From Pseudomonas sp. K2I15 (GTDB taxonomy: Bacteria > Pseudomonadota > Gammaproteobacteria > Pseudomonadales > Pseudomonadaceae), in assembly GCF_002204795.1 (NCBI RefSeq), contig NZ_NIXO01000026.1, positions 21,324 through 85,323 of the forward strand: a DNA stretch of 64,000 nt. Direction: 5' to 3'. The position numbers and the translations under genes are program-made. The notes under the pieces were generated by a model. It was not told the origin of the DNA. It did not search any database and was given only the letters and a program-made list of their open reading frames with translations. This document shows positions 1 through 7,505 of this stretch, in pieces (positions within the stretch are counted from its first letter, which is position 1; each line of letters begins with the position of its first letter).

Positions 1-2
1 GG

Positions 3-98
3 AAGCCGTTGGCGGCGGCGCAGGCGTTGGGGATTTCCAGGGCGACGTTGTATCGGCGGGTTAACCAGTTGGGGATCGACATGCCCGGAAAGCACTGA
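3..98 (+). CDS. C-terminal end of a sigma-54-dependent activator (AcoR-like), partial
   Basis: The window opens inside a plus-strand reading frame that ends at the TGA at 96-98. The 31 visible residues contain AAQALGISRATLYRRVNQLGI, a Fis-type helix-turn-helix that closes NtrC-family enhancer-binding proteins. The N-terminal sensor and AAA+ domains lie outside the window, so the family call rests on the DNA-binding helix only. The next gene is a convergent acetoin reductase, which fits an acetoin-catabolism activator of the AcoR type. That last step is inference from context. Confidence 0.6.
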   Translation, partial: KPLAAAQALGISRATLYRRVNQLGIDMPGKH

Positions 99-111
99 CA
101 CAACACCGTAA

Positions 112-203
112 AAAATGTGGGAGCGGGCTTGCTCGCGAATGCGGAGTGTCAGGCACCTAATATGTGACTGATACACCGCCTTCGCGAGCAAGCCCCACAT
201 TTT
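112..203. repeat. REP doublet (REPIN), GTGGGAGCGGGCTTGCTCGCG type
   Basis: Two REP arms face each other: TGTGGGAGCGGGCTTGCTCG on the left and its complement on the right, separated by about 45 bases. The right arm lacks four bases of the expected GCTC, so the outer stem is imperfect. It lies between the convergent ends of the two flanking genes. Confidence 0.85.
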
Positions 204-223
204 GACCGAGTGATTCAGCCGCC

Positions 224-1003
224 TCAGCGGTACAGAATCCCGCCATCAATCAACGGCGATTGCCCGGTCATGTAATCCGAATCCGGTCCCGCCAGGTACG
301 ACACCAACCCCGACACGTCCTCCGGCGTTTCCGCCCGGCCCAGTGCGATCCCGTCCACGTACTTCTTGTACGTCGCACCGACCTCGGCACCGGTAATCTC
401 GGCCATGCGTTTGTCGATCTCGACCCACATGTCCGTGCCCACCACACCCGGGCAATAGGCGTTCACGGTAATCCCGTCACTGGCCAATTCCCTGGCCGCC
501 GCCTGGGTCAGCGCCCGCACGGCAAACTTAGTGGCCGAGTACACGCCAAGCAACGCAAAGCCTTCATGGCCGGCAATCGAACAGGCATTGATGATCTTGC
601 CCTTCTGCTTCAGGGCCTTGAATTTCTTGCCCGCGGCCTGGATGCCCCAAAGCGTACCCTGCACGTTGATACGCAGCGTGCGGTCGACCTGTTCCGGGGT
701 CACGTCCAGCAGCGCGTCGATCTGCGCGACGCCGGCGTTGTTGATGATGATGTCGAAGCCGCCCAGGGTCTGGTGGGCATGTTCGACCGCCGCGACCACT
801 TGCTCCAGCCGCGAGACATCAGCGACAAACACCGAGGCCTTGCGCCCCAGCGCTACCACTTCGGCCGCCACCGCTTCGATCTTGGCGCTGTTGATGTCCA
901 CCAACGCTATGTCGGCGCCGTCTCGCGCCAGGCGCAGGGCAATGGCCCGGCCGATGCCTTGCCCGGCGCCGGTCACCAGTGCAACTTTTCCAGCGATACT
1001 CAT
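224..1003 (-). CDS. budC: Acetoin/diacetyl reductase, short-chain dehydrogenase
   Basis: This 259-residue classical SDR most likely reduces diacetyl to acetoin and acetoin to 2,3-butanediol with NADH. The Rossmann motif TGAGQGIG is at residues 11-18, NNAG at 88-91, and the catalytic Ser142, Tyr155 and Lys159 are all present. The whole protein follows the BudC/ButA pattern, including a QSPLIDGG-type C-terminus. The start at 1003 is chosen over an ATG five codons upstream because AAGGAG sits at normal spacing before it. An AcoR-like activator ends just beyond the REP element, so the gene probably belongs to an acetoin locus that continues to the left. The substrate is inferred from similarity and context. 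Confidence 0.8.
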   Translation of the reverse strand: MSIAGKVALVTGAGQGIGRAIALRLARDGADIALVDINSAKIEAVAAEVVALGRKASVFVADVSRLEQVVAAVEHAHQTLGGFDIIINNAGVAQIDALLDVTPEQVDRTLRINVQGTLWGIQAAGKKFKALKQKGKIINACSIAGHEGFALLGVYSATKFAVRALTQAAARELASDGITVNAYCPGVVGTDMWVEIDKRMAEITGAEVGATYKKYVDGIALGRAETPEDVSGLVSYLAGPDSDYMTGQSPLIDGGILYR

Positions 1004-1107
1004 GACGATCTCCTTCAACGGTGAGAGAAGCCTTGTCTATCGCAGTTGCCAGGCACCGCTGTCGAGCAGCAGGCGGATTGGTGTGCGGGCTGAGACGGGG
1101 CGTCTCA

Positions 1108-1126
1108 AAGCGAATCATTCTCGGAA
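1108..1126 (+). promoter_or_regulatory. Possible weak Fur box
   Basis: The stretch around AATCATTCTC matches the right half of the Fur consensus, while the left half is poor. It lies about 35-50 bases upstream of a TonB receptor gene, which is where a Fur site would be expected. This is only a partial match. Confidence 0.25.
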
Positions 1127-1157
1127 ACTTGTAAAACGCCGCCGTTATGCCTAGCTT

Positions 1158-3338
1158 ATGCGCCCTCCGCTCTGCGCTCTCAGGCCTTCCCCCATGGTTT
1201 TGCGTCTTCGCCCCGTTGTTCCTTCACGTTTCGCCCTCGGCTTGCTGCTTAGCGCAGGCATTGGTAGCAGCCAGGCGGCTGACATTGAGCTGCCGGAGGT
1301 GAAGGTTCAGGGCCAGGATGAGTCCGGCTATAACACCGACACGGCCTCGGTGGGCGGCTTCAATGAGGCGCCGCTGCTCGATACGCCAGCCTCGATTGCG
1401 GTGTTCAACGAGTCGCTGATCAAGGATCAACAGGCGCGTTTGCTCAGCGAAGTGCTGCGCAATGACGCCTCGGTGGGCGACAGCTATGCGCCGATCGGCT
1501 ACTACGAAAACTTCGTGGTGCGCGGCTTCTCGCTGAACGCAGCCAGCAGCTACAAGATCAATGGCCGCACCATCACCGGCGAGCAGAACGTCGCCCTGGA
1601 GAACAAGCAGCGTGTGGAGTTGCTCAAGGGTTTGTCGGGTATGCAAAGCGGGATTTCCGAGCCCAGCGGCGTGATCAATTACGTGACCAAGCGCCCGGAG
1701 GATGTGCGTTCGGTAACGGTGTCCACCGATGATCGCGGCAGCGGCTACCTGGCTACCGACGTGGGCGGCTGGTTTGGCAGCGAACAGCAGTTCGGCCTGC
1801 GCGCCAACGTGGCCCATGAAGACCTCAATTCCTATGTCGAACATGCCAATGGCCACCGGGATTTCCTGTCCCTGGCGTTCGACTGGAACATCAGCCCCGA
1901 CGCGGTTCTGCAGTTGGATGCGGAGTATCAGAACAAGCAGCAGCGCTCGGTGCCGGGTTACCAGTTGCTGGGCGGGACCGAGTTGCCGCACAACGCCTCA
2001 CCGAAAAAGCTGTTGGGGCATCAGAGCGGCGCGAACCAGGTGGGGATAGATTCGCTGAACCTCAATGGCAAGTTTGAGTATCGCTTCAGCGATCAGTGGA
2101 AAGGCAGCGTGAGCGCGGCGCGCAGCAAGGTGGTGATTGATGATTACAGTTCGTTTGCGTGGGGTGGCGACACTGCCGGCAACGAAAACTACTTCAGCCC
2201 GGAAGGCGACTACGGCATCTACGATTTCCGCAGCCCCGACGACACCCGGCGCGATGATGAGATTCAAGCGGCGATGACCGGGTTGTTCAACACCGGCGGA
2301 CTGGGTCACGAATTGACGTTTGGCACCAGCGCGTTTCGCCGGGTGATCGATAAGCGGGAGGCCGTGAACGAGTGGATTGGCACGGGCAACATCGACCAGG
2401 ACCCGCAAAATTTCACCCCCACCGACAAGCCGTTGAACGACAGCCACCGCAGCCTCGACAGCCGCCAATACGGTCTGTTCGTCACCGACCGCATCAGCTT
2501 CAACGAGCAATGGCAGACCATCGTGGGCGGCCGCGAAGTGCGTCTGGACGAAAAGGCCTTCGATGATCAAGGCAACGAGTCGCGCCACACCCAGCAGTAT
2601 GTGTTTCTGCCCCAGGCTGCGCTGATCTACAAACCGATTGAGAACCTGTCGCTCTATACCAGCTACAGCAAGGGCCTGTCGCTGGGCGGACAGGCGCCGT
2701 GGTTTGCGCTGAACAACGATGAAACCCTCGCCCCAACAGTCTCCCGCCAGATCGAAGCCGGCGTGAAATACGACTGGCGCCGCATCAGCTTCGCCGCCGC
2801 GATCTTCCAGACTCGCCAGGCCTACCAATACGCCAAGCCGGATGACGCCGGCGACTACACCTACGTGCAACAAGGCGAACAGAAAAACACCGGCCTGGAA
2901 TTATCCGCCAACGGCTGGGCCACCCAGCGCTTGCAGATCGCCGCCAGCGTCGCAGCGATTCGTGCACGTGTGACAGGCAGCGGCACGCCGGAATACGAAG
3001 GCCATCAGGCGATCAACGTGCCGAAACTTAGGGCGAGTGTGTATGCCGATTACGCCCTGCCCTGGGTCGACGGCCTGGCATTGCTCGGCGGTGTGCAATA
3101 CAGCGCCAGCAAGTACGCCAACCGCACGGGCGATGTGGAGGTGGGCGACTACGCCATCGTCAATGTCGGCAGCCGCTACACCACCAAGCTTGATGGCTAT
3201 GAGACGGTGTTTCGCCTGAGCGTCGACAACCTGTTCGACAAGCGTTACTGGCGCGATACCGGCGAATACCTGGGGGATGATTACCTGTTCCAGGGCGCGC
3301 CGTTGACGGCGCGCTTGAGTGCGACGGTCAACTTCTAA
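1158..3338 (+). CDS. TonB-dependent siderophore receptor
   Basis: The product is a 726-residue outer-membrane receptor that should import a ferric siderophore using TonB energy. It has a Sec signal peptide ending at SSQAAD. A plug domain follows (about residues 55-165, with the typical VELLKGLSG and GVINYVTKRP motifs). The rest is a 22-strand-type barrel ending in a terminal Phe (SATVNF). There is no N-terminal STN signalling domain. The start could instead be the ATG at 1194, which has a faint AGG upstream and still leaves a complete signal peptide. Neither start has a strong Shine-Dalgarno sequence. No siderophore biosynthesis or periplasmic transport gene is adjacent, so the ligand cannot be named. 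Confidence 0.85.
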   Translation: MRPPLCALRPSPMVLRLRPVVPSRFALGLLLSAGIGSSQAADIELPEVKVQGQDESGYNTDTASVGGFNEAPLLDTPASIAVFNESLIKDQQARLLSEVLRNDASVGDSYAPIGYYENFVVRGFSLNAASSYKINGRTITGEQNVALENKQRVELLKGLSGMQSGISEPSGVINYVTKRPEDVRSVTVSTDDRGSGYLATDVGGWFGSEQQFGLRANVAHEDLNSYVEHANGHRDFLSLAFDWNISPDAVLQLDAEYQNKQQRSVPGYQLLGGTELPHNASPKKLLGHQSGANQVGIDSLNLNGKFEYRFSDQWKGSVSAARSKVVIDDYSSFAWGGDTAGNENYFSPEGDYGIYDFRSPDDTRRDDEIQAAMTGLFNTGGLGHELTFGTSAFRRVIDKREAVNEWIGTGNIDQDPQNFTPTDKPLNDSHRSLDSRQYGLFVTDRISFNEQWQTIVGGREVRLDEKAFDDQGNESRHTQQYVFLPQAALIYKPIENLSLYTSYSKGLSLGGQAPWFALNNDETLAPTVSRQIEAGVKYDWRRISFAAAIFQTRQAYQYAKPDDAGDYTYVQQGEQKNTGLELSANGWATQRLQIAASVAAIRARVTGSGTPEYEGHQAINVPKLRASVYADYALPWVDGLALLGGVQYSASKYANRTGDVEVGDYAIVNVGSRYTTKLDGYETVFRLSVDNLFDKRYWRDTGEYLGDDYLFQGAPLTARLSATVNF

Positions 3339-3601
3339 AGCTGCTTGAGCGACGCGATGGAAGGTGGCAGCTGTACGCAGGTTCGCGGACCGAGAACTTG
3401 GAACTCGGCATACCCGAAGGTATCCCACGCACAGCTGCCATAACACGAAACGCCGAACACCAACGTGTCCGGCGCAAAGCGGTGGCAATGATGCATCAAG
3501 TTAGCGGGCCGCGACGCCCAGTTGCTGAGAGTCAGCAACCGAGGGAGGTTAATCTGCGGTCCAAATCGACGCAATCCCGGCATCTTGTGGGGAAAATCCA
3601 T
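3335..3601 (-). other. Uncertain open frame convergent with the TonB receptor, possible gene remnant
   Basis: A minus-strand frame of about 88 codons ends in TAG overlapping the receptor's stop. Its second half (for example DTLVFGVSCYGSCAWDTFGY) has protein-like composition with G/C-rich third positions. I find no Shine-Dalgarno sequence before the ATG at 3601 and recognise no family. It could be a degraded gene tail or chance. The rest of the 3339-3656 interval shows nothing else. Confidence 0.25.
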
Positions 3602-3656
3602 GGGTCTGCTGCGCAGCCCAACGGTAGCAAGCTCCCTCGCCACAGGTTCTGCGGTG

Positions 3657-4094
3657 TTATTTAGGCATCTTGCGAAAGCCCACCGCCAGGCGATTCCAGC
3701 TGTTGATGGTGGCAATCGCCACGCTCAGGTCGACTTGCTCTTGCGGGCTAAAGTGGGCGGCCAGCTCGTTGAAGTCTTCATCCGGCGCGCGAGTCTGGCT
3801 GATCAGGGTCAGGCTTTCGGCCCAGGCCAGCGCGGCGCGTTCACGGGGGGTGAAGAACGGCGTTTCACGCCAGGCCGACACGGTGTACAGGCGGCGCTCG
3901 GTTTCGCCACCCTTGCGGGCGTCGGCGGTGTGCATGTCGAGGCAGAAGGCGCAGCCGTTGATCTGCGAGACGCGCAGGCGTATCAGCTCCAGCAGCGGCA
4001 GTTCGATGGACAGTTTGCCGACGGCAGCCTCCAGGGCAAGCATGGCTTTCATGGCGTCCGGGGAGGCAGTGTAGAAGTCGGTGCGAGTTTGCAT
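3657..4094 (-). CDS. AhpD-like alkylhydroperoxidase / carboxymuconolactone decarboxylase family protein
   Basis: The 145-residue protein carries the AhpD motif Cys48-x-x-Cys51-x3-His55 (CAFCLDMH), preceded by LRVSQING. In this family the cysteine pair reduces peroxides or relays electrons from a thiol reductant. Length and motif spacing suit the single-domain form that works as a homo-oligomer in the cytoplasm. The ATG at 4094 is the first start before the conserved region. Upstream in-frame codons are not protein-like. It is a single gene, and its physiological substrate is unknown. Confidence 0.8.
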   Translation of the reverse strand: MQTRTDFYTASPDAMKAMLALEAAVGKLSIELPLLELIRLRVSQINGCAFCLDMHTADARKGGETERRLYTVSAWRETPFFTPRERAALAWAESLTLISQTRAPDEDFNELAAHFSPQEQVDLSVAIATINSWNRLAVGFRKMPK

Positions 4095-4125
4095 GGTGGT
4101 ACTCCAGAGCAGTGGGGATTGCTGT

Positions 4126-4355
4126 CTAGAGTAGTGAGCCGGCGGCGTTGGACAAATAGCCAATTCGGGGGAAGATCGGGTAGCCAATCGCCGGGATTGG
4201 CCTGTCCTCACCTTCGAGGTTGAAGTCGTTGTAGCCGCCGAGGATTCCGAAGGTGGAAATAGGGTCGGTCGGCATTGCGGCGAACACCACACCAACTGCC
4301 GCGATCAGGGCCAGGACCGAGGAATTCTTGAGGATTTTTTCGCATCGTTGGACAT
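4126..4355 (-). pseudogene. Small secreted protein gene broken by a +1/-1 shift at an A6 run
   Basis: Reading leftward, an ATG at 4355 follows GGAG at good spacing and starts MSNDAK. The frame then hits a TGA after 16 codons. If the run of six A residues (T6 at 4335-4340 on the given strand) had seven, the frame would continue as a textbook signal peptide (KILKNSSVLALIAAVGVVFAA). About 50 mature residues would follow, including GGYNDFNLEGEDRP, to the TAG at 4126-4128. The full product would be 76 residues. The coherent downstream frame argues for a real gene with a recent indel, a sequencing error, or transcriptional slippage on the homopolymer. I recognise no family. Confidence 0.5.
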
Positions 4356-4416
4356 CGTTTTACGTCTCCATGCAGGTGGCAAAGCATTCAGGAAACGGTT
4401 CAGTAAAGGCTCTAAA

Positions 4417-5247
4417 TCAAGCCTTTTTGACCTGATCCAGCAAGCGACCGACTATTGACCGCAACTGTGGATGCTCGGGCAGGCGAATGCCGAAGCTGGC
4501 TTGCAACAGCGCCAGCAGCTCATCCACGTCCTTGATTGCGCGCTTTTCGCTGGCCCGGTCCAGGTAGTGAATGGCGTAGTCGCCATTGTTCAGTGTGCGG
4601 CGAAATCCCGGGCCGATCAGTGCGACTTTCAACTGGCCGAGGAACGGCGAATCCGGGTGGGTGGAGACGTACCAGTTGCCGATTTCGTAGTCGATGCGCG
4701 ACTGCAACTGCAGGTCGAACACATACAAGCCACGCCACTCACCGGCGACCTGCGCCCACAAGGTGTAGCTGCCTTCGTCCAAGCTCAGGCGATAGGGTTC
4801 ATGGGCGGTGGCCTGGGTCGCGTCGGTGTCCAGTTGCAACGGGCTGGTGGGCACCAGGCCGCCAAAGCCGACATCGCTGATGTAACGCACACCGTCCAGG
4901 GTCACCAGGCTCAGCCGATGGGTGCGCGCCGTGAGTGCGTCGGGCGGCCCGCCCATCACCACGCGGCCGGTAATGCCTCGCGCGTCGAAGCCCAGCTCCT
5001 GCAACAACGCGAGAAACATCTGATTCAGTTCGTAGCAATAACCACCACGCCCATCGAACAGAACCTTTTGCTCGACACTGGGCAAATCGATCGGCACCGG
5101 CAGGTGCAGCAGCGTCGACAGACTCTCGAAGGCGAAGGTGCTGACATGGCGCAGTTGCAACGCCTGCAGGGTTTGCAGGGTCGGCGGTGGCGGCGTGTCG
5201 TAGCCCAAACGTTGCAGGTACAGGCGGCTGTGGGTCAGCTCAGGCAT
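4417..5247 (-). CDS. nat: Arylamine N-acetyltransferase
   Basis: This 276-residue cytoplasmic enzyme should transfer acetyl from acetyl-CoA to arylamines, arylhydroxylamines or hydrazines. The NAT catalytic triad is intact: Cys71 in RGGYCYELN, His110 in ARTHRLSL and Asp125 in SDVGFGG. Length is normal for bacterial NATs. The ATG at 5247 (MPELTHSRLYLQRLGY) is the usual family N-terminus. An in-frame start 11 codons upstream is less likely. It is a lone gene, with the broken small-protein gene downstream and an unrelated small gene divergent. Confidence 0.9.
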   Translation of the reverse strand: MPELTHSRLYLQRLGYDTPPPPTLQTLQALQLRHVSTFAFESLSTLLHLPVPIDLPSVEQKVLFDGRGGYCYELNQMFLALLQELGFDARGITGRVVMGGPPDALTARTHRLSLVTLDGVRYISDVGFGGLVPTSPLQLDTDATQATAHEPYRLSLDEGSYTLWAQVAGEWRGLYVFDLQLQSRIDYEIGNWYVSTHPDSPFLGQLKVALIGPGFRRTLNNGDYAIHYLDRASEKRAIKDVDELLALLQASFGIRLPEHPQLRSIVGRLLDQVKKA

Positions 5248-5313
5248 GACGCAATCCTGGGGTCGGTGGCGAAACACCACTAATACCCTGAAGGCCGTTG
5301 TTTGCCAATTGTG

Positions 5314-5367
5314 ATTTGAATCAAATACAAGCCCCGGGATGCAGAAACTTTCTGAACCTTTCTGAAC
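5314..5367 (+). promoter_or_regulatory. Promoter region with a palindrome and a 10-bp tandem repeat
   Basis: Between nat and the next small gene there is a perfect palindrome ATTTGA-A-TCAAAT (5314-5326). After it comes an exact tandem copy of CTTTCTGAAC (5348-5357 and 5358-5367). Both lie within 90 bases of the downstream start and look like regulator binding sites. The regulator is unknown. Confidence 0.35.
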
Positions 5368-5401
5368 TGATTTATATCAATTCACTACAAGACAGGGAGC
5401 C

Positions 5402-5650
5402 ATGATGAGTACCGCAATGATCTACACCATCCACTACTTGCTACACGGCGAACCGAAAACCTTTGTGGTGCGTGCCGAGGTCATGAACAACGCCGAGGCG
5501 TGGCATTGGGCAGCCGTTGACGCCGACATTGCCCACGTGGGGCGCATAGGCCGGCCGGGCCATGAGCGGGTGAAAAAGACCACACGGCCTTGGGCTGAGA
5601 AATTCGGCATCACCGAGGTGACCTGGGTAGCGCCGAAACGCTTGGGCTGA
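5402..5650 (+). CDS. Small conserved protein of unknown function
   Basis: An 82-residue soluble protein with IYTIHYLLHGEPKTFVV near its start, a central AEAWHWAAVDADI segment and a basic C-terminal part. There is no signal peptide or membrane segment. I have seen this kind of protein repeatedly in Pseudomonas genomes (possibly the DUF6555 family) but cannot confirm the assignment. AGGGAG precedes the double ATG at 5402/5405. A strong bidirectional terminator follows directly. Confidence 0.65.
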   Translation: MMSTAMIYTIHYLLHGEPKTFVVRAEVMNNAEAWHWAAVDADIAHVGRIGRPGHERVKKTTRPWAEKFGITEVTWVAPKRLG

Positions 5651-5652
5651 AT

Positions 5653-5686
5653 GAAAAAGCCCCGCACAACGGCGGGGCTTTTTTCA
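5653..5686. terminator. Bidirectional Rho-independent terminator
   Basis: The stem AGCCCCGC/GCGGGGCT (5658-5665 and 5672-5679) is flanked by an A-run on the left and a T-run on the right. It can therefore serve both the plus-strand gene ending at 5650 and the minus-strand gene ending at 5684. Confidence 0.9.
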
Positions 5687-5878
5687 CTTTTTCAGATCAC
5701 CCAATGGATCATAGGCCGGCTTCTTGCCGGTTTTTTCTGGTTTGTCCAATGGGGCAATTGCAGGGCCTACCGGGTCGACCTGCGGGTCTGCGACGTCCGG
5801 GGAATCGGGGTCGAAACCCAGTTCGTCCTTGCCGCTGGAATGTTCCGAAGAATGCGGGCCACTTTTACTGTTATTCAT
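5684..5878 (-). CDS. Small acidic Pro/Asp-rich hypothetical protein
   Basis: A 64-residue hydrophilic protein starting MNNSKSGPHSSEHSSGKDEL and rich in Pro, Asp, Ser and Lys. It is likely disordered, with no cysteine, signal peptide or membrane segment. The start has an excellent Shine-Dalgarno sequence (AGGAGG). The stop codon overlaps the edge of the bidirectional terminator. It pairs with the similar-sized gene 23 bases upstream. No function can be assigned. Confidence 0.7.
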   Translation of the reverse strand: MNNSKSGPHSSEHSSGKDELGFDPDSPDVADPQVDPVGPAIAPLDKPEKTGKKPAYDPLGDLKK

Positions 5879-5901
5879 AGTTACCTCCTGGCGCGCCGGG
5901 C

Positions 5902-6075
5902 TTACAGCGGGCGGGCCTTGTCGTGCAGGTTTTCCAGGTCTTCCTCGACCCGCTTCTCGTTGTGTTCGCGCTCGGCGGGGTCGTTGGGGCGCAGGGCGTC
6001 GTTGTCGCGCTCCTCTTCGCCGGGGGTTCGGTCAGGGTTGGGTGTGCCGGGCGGTTGTTGCTGGTACCGGGTCAT
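5902..6075 (-). CDS. Small charged hypothetical protein (57 residues)
   Basis: The frame starts at the ATG at 6075 behind GAGGTG and ends with TAA at 5902-5904. The product begins MTRYQQQPPGTPNPD, continues with a run of acidic and basic residues (EEERDND, EREHNEKRVEEDLENL) and probably forms one amphipathic helix in its C-terminal half. It lies 23 bases before the 64-residue gene in the same direction, so the two are probably one transcript. No family is recognised. Confidence 0.65.
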   Translation of the reverse strand: MTRYQQQPPGTPNPDRTPGEEERDNDALRPNDPAEREHNEKRVEEDLENLHDKARPL

Positions 6076-6226
6076 GGTTCACCTCGCTTGGTTTTTTTGC
6101 CTACCAGGGTTAGAGAAAACGCGGTGGGCCATCGTTCAACCGGATTACCGTCACTCCGACGGGCGAAGCATGAGAAGATGCCGGCCGACCGTATAACCCT
6201 ACTTGTACCATGGAGACTGACCCTGG

Positions 6227-6748
6227 ATGTTTGAGCTCAAACCGTGCGACCCGATTGTTTTTCGCCAGCAGACGCGACGCAGTACGTTGATTGTCGCGGG
6301 GTTGTTTGTGGTGTTGGCGATGGTGCTTTCCAGCTTGGCGGTGATGCTGTTTGGGGAGCCTGGGGGGGATAATTTTCGCTTTAATGTGGGTGGGGTGTTT
6401 GCCGGGGTTTTGATTACCCTTGGGCTGGTGCGGGGGCCGTTCTGGAGCCAGGCGTGGCTGGCGCCGGCGGTGTATGGGTGGCAGCTCAAGCGTAGTTTGA
6501 TGAGTGTGACGAATGTGATGCACAAGGTGACTGAGGGGGTCCAGGCGAACGACCCGGCCGCGATCAAGTTGCTGCGGTTTTATCACCTTGGGTTGATGCA
6601 GATGCACGAACTGGACGCCAATTCCAGCTCTCAGGCGCAGTTGGTGCGGGAGGTGGATGAGCATCTGGAGAGGATGCGGGGGTTGGGGATTGAGCCTGAC
6701 CAGACGCGGTTGGATCCGGGGTGGGTTGAGGCTGTGAAGGTGCGCTGA
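6227..6748 (+). CDS. DUF3087-type inner-membrane protein
   Basis: A 173-residue protein with two hydrophobic segments: about residues 21-42 (TLIVAGLFVVLAMVLSSLAV) and 52-70. A soluble helical C-terminal domain with LRFYHLGLMQMHELD follows. The overall pattern matches proteins annotated DUF3087 in pseudomonads. This is recognised by sequence resemblance only. The function of the family is unknown. It is a single gene preceded by a short spacer that carries no clear Shine-Dalgarno sequence. Confidence 0.7.
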   Translation: MFELKPCDPIVFRQQTRRSTLIVAGLFVVLAMVLSSLAVMLFGEPGGDNFRFNVGGVFAGVLITLGLVRGPFWSQAWLAPAVYGWQLKRSLMSVTNVMHKVTEGVQANDPAAIKLLRFYHLGLMQMHELDANSSSQAQLVREVDEHLERMRGLGIEPDQTRLDPGWVEAVKVR

Positions 6749-6814
6749 TGGGGGGCATATCCGTTATTTGGTGATTTTTGATATGGGTTCCGCTCTTACA
6801 GCGGGTCACTTTTG

Positions 6815-7372
6815 AAAGGAGCCCAAAAGTAACCAAAAGGCTCTTGCCCCACCACTCGGCACCTCGCTTAGGCTCGGTGTGCCCTCTCTCCGGTAGTACT
6901 GCGCGGGCCGCCGCGACGGGGCGTCCCTGCCCCGTCGCGGCTAAACCGGCGTCCTGCCGGTTTACCCGCTCCGTACTACCTGCGTTCGGCCAGCGTGGTT
7001 TAACGGGGCGCCTAAGATCAAGATCAAGATCAAAAGCAAGAGCACAGCGGCCTACAGGCCGGCTTGAGTGGTGTAGAGCAAAAGCAAAATCAAAAGCGGG
7101 CACGGTCAACTGTGGGAGCTGGCTTGCCTGCGATGGCATCAACTGGGTGTAACTGATGTACCGAGGTGTCTGCATCGCAGGCAAGCCAGCTCCCACATAA
7201 AAGCAGCTCTGCTTTCGCTCTGGAACTTGCCCTTGCCCTTGCTTCTAACTCTCAGGTCGGCTTTCAGGTCGCCGTGCTCTTGATCTGCTGTTGATCTTGA
7301 TCTGACTGCCCCATTCAGCCCGAGGCCGAACGCAGGTATTGAGGAGCGGGTAAACCGGCAGGACGCCTGCTC
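6815..7372. repeat. Non-coding block of Pseudomonas intergenic repeats
   Basis: The 6749-7505 interval has no convincing intact gene. It starts with the AAAAGTAACCAAAAGG element common in fluorescent pseudomonads. Next come a perfect 11-bp hairpin (CCGCGACGGGG, 6911-6940) and a second hairpin AAACCGG/CCGGTTT at 6943-6963. About 45 bases (6949-6992) recur inverted at 7323-7369. Between the two copies lie short ATCAAG tandem repeats (7014-7040) and a REP doublet. The long frames here are by-products of the repeats. Confidence 0.6.
7112..7197. repeat. REP doublet (TGTGGGAGCTGGCTTGCCTGCGATG type)
   Basis: A 25-base arm at 7112-7136 is repeated as its exact complement at 7173-7197, with a 36-base spacer. 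The arm sequence is a different subtype from the copy at 112-203. Confidence 0.9.
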
Positions 7373-7501
7373 ATGCAACCAAATCAACCGCTGCCCCAGA
7401 CTCAGCCCCTCAGGCGCCGGCAACCCCTGCCCCGTCCAATGCTTATAAGCCTCATCCAACAACCGCACAAACCTATCGTCAAAAGCCACAACCAACCTCA
7501 C
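7366..7501 (-). pseudogene. Fragment of an unknown small gene running into the repeat block
   Basis: A GTG at 7501, just behind the stop of the MFS gene, opens a frame with good protein character for about 45 codons (RLVVAFDDRFVRLLDEAYKH, later GLSLGQRLIWLHEQA). It then runs straight into the inverted copy of the intergenic repeat. The rest of the frame is repeat-derived. This looks like a gene whose 3' part was replaced by the repeat, or a short protein using the repeat for its tail. No family is recognised. Confidence 0.35.
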
Positions 7502-7505
7502 ATCA

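Noticed and set aside
260..1024. A 254-codon plus-strand frame opposite budC
   Set aside because: It is a complement shadow of a well-supported SDR gene and has no recognisable motif.
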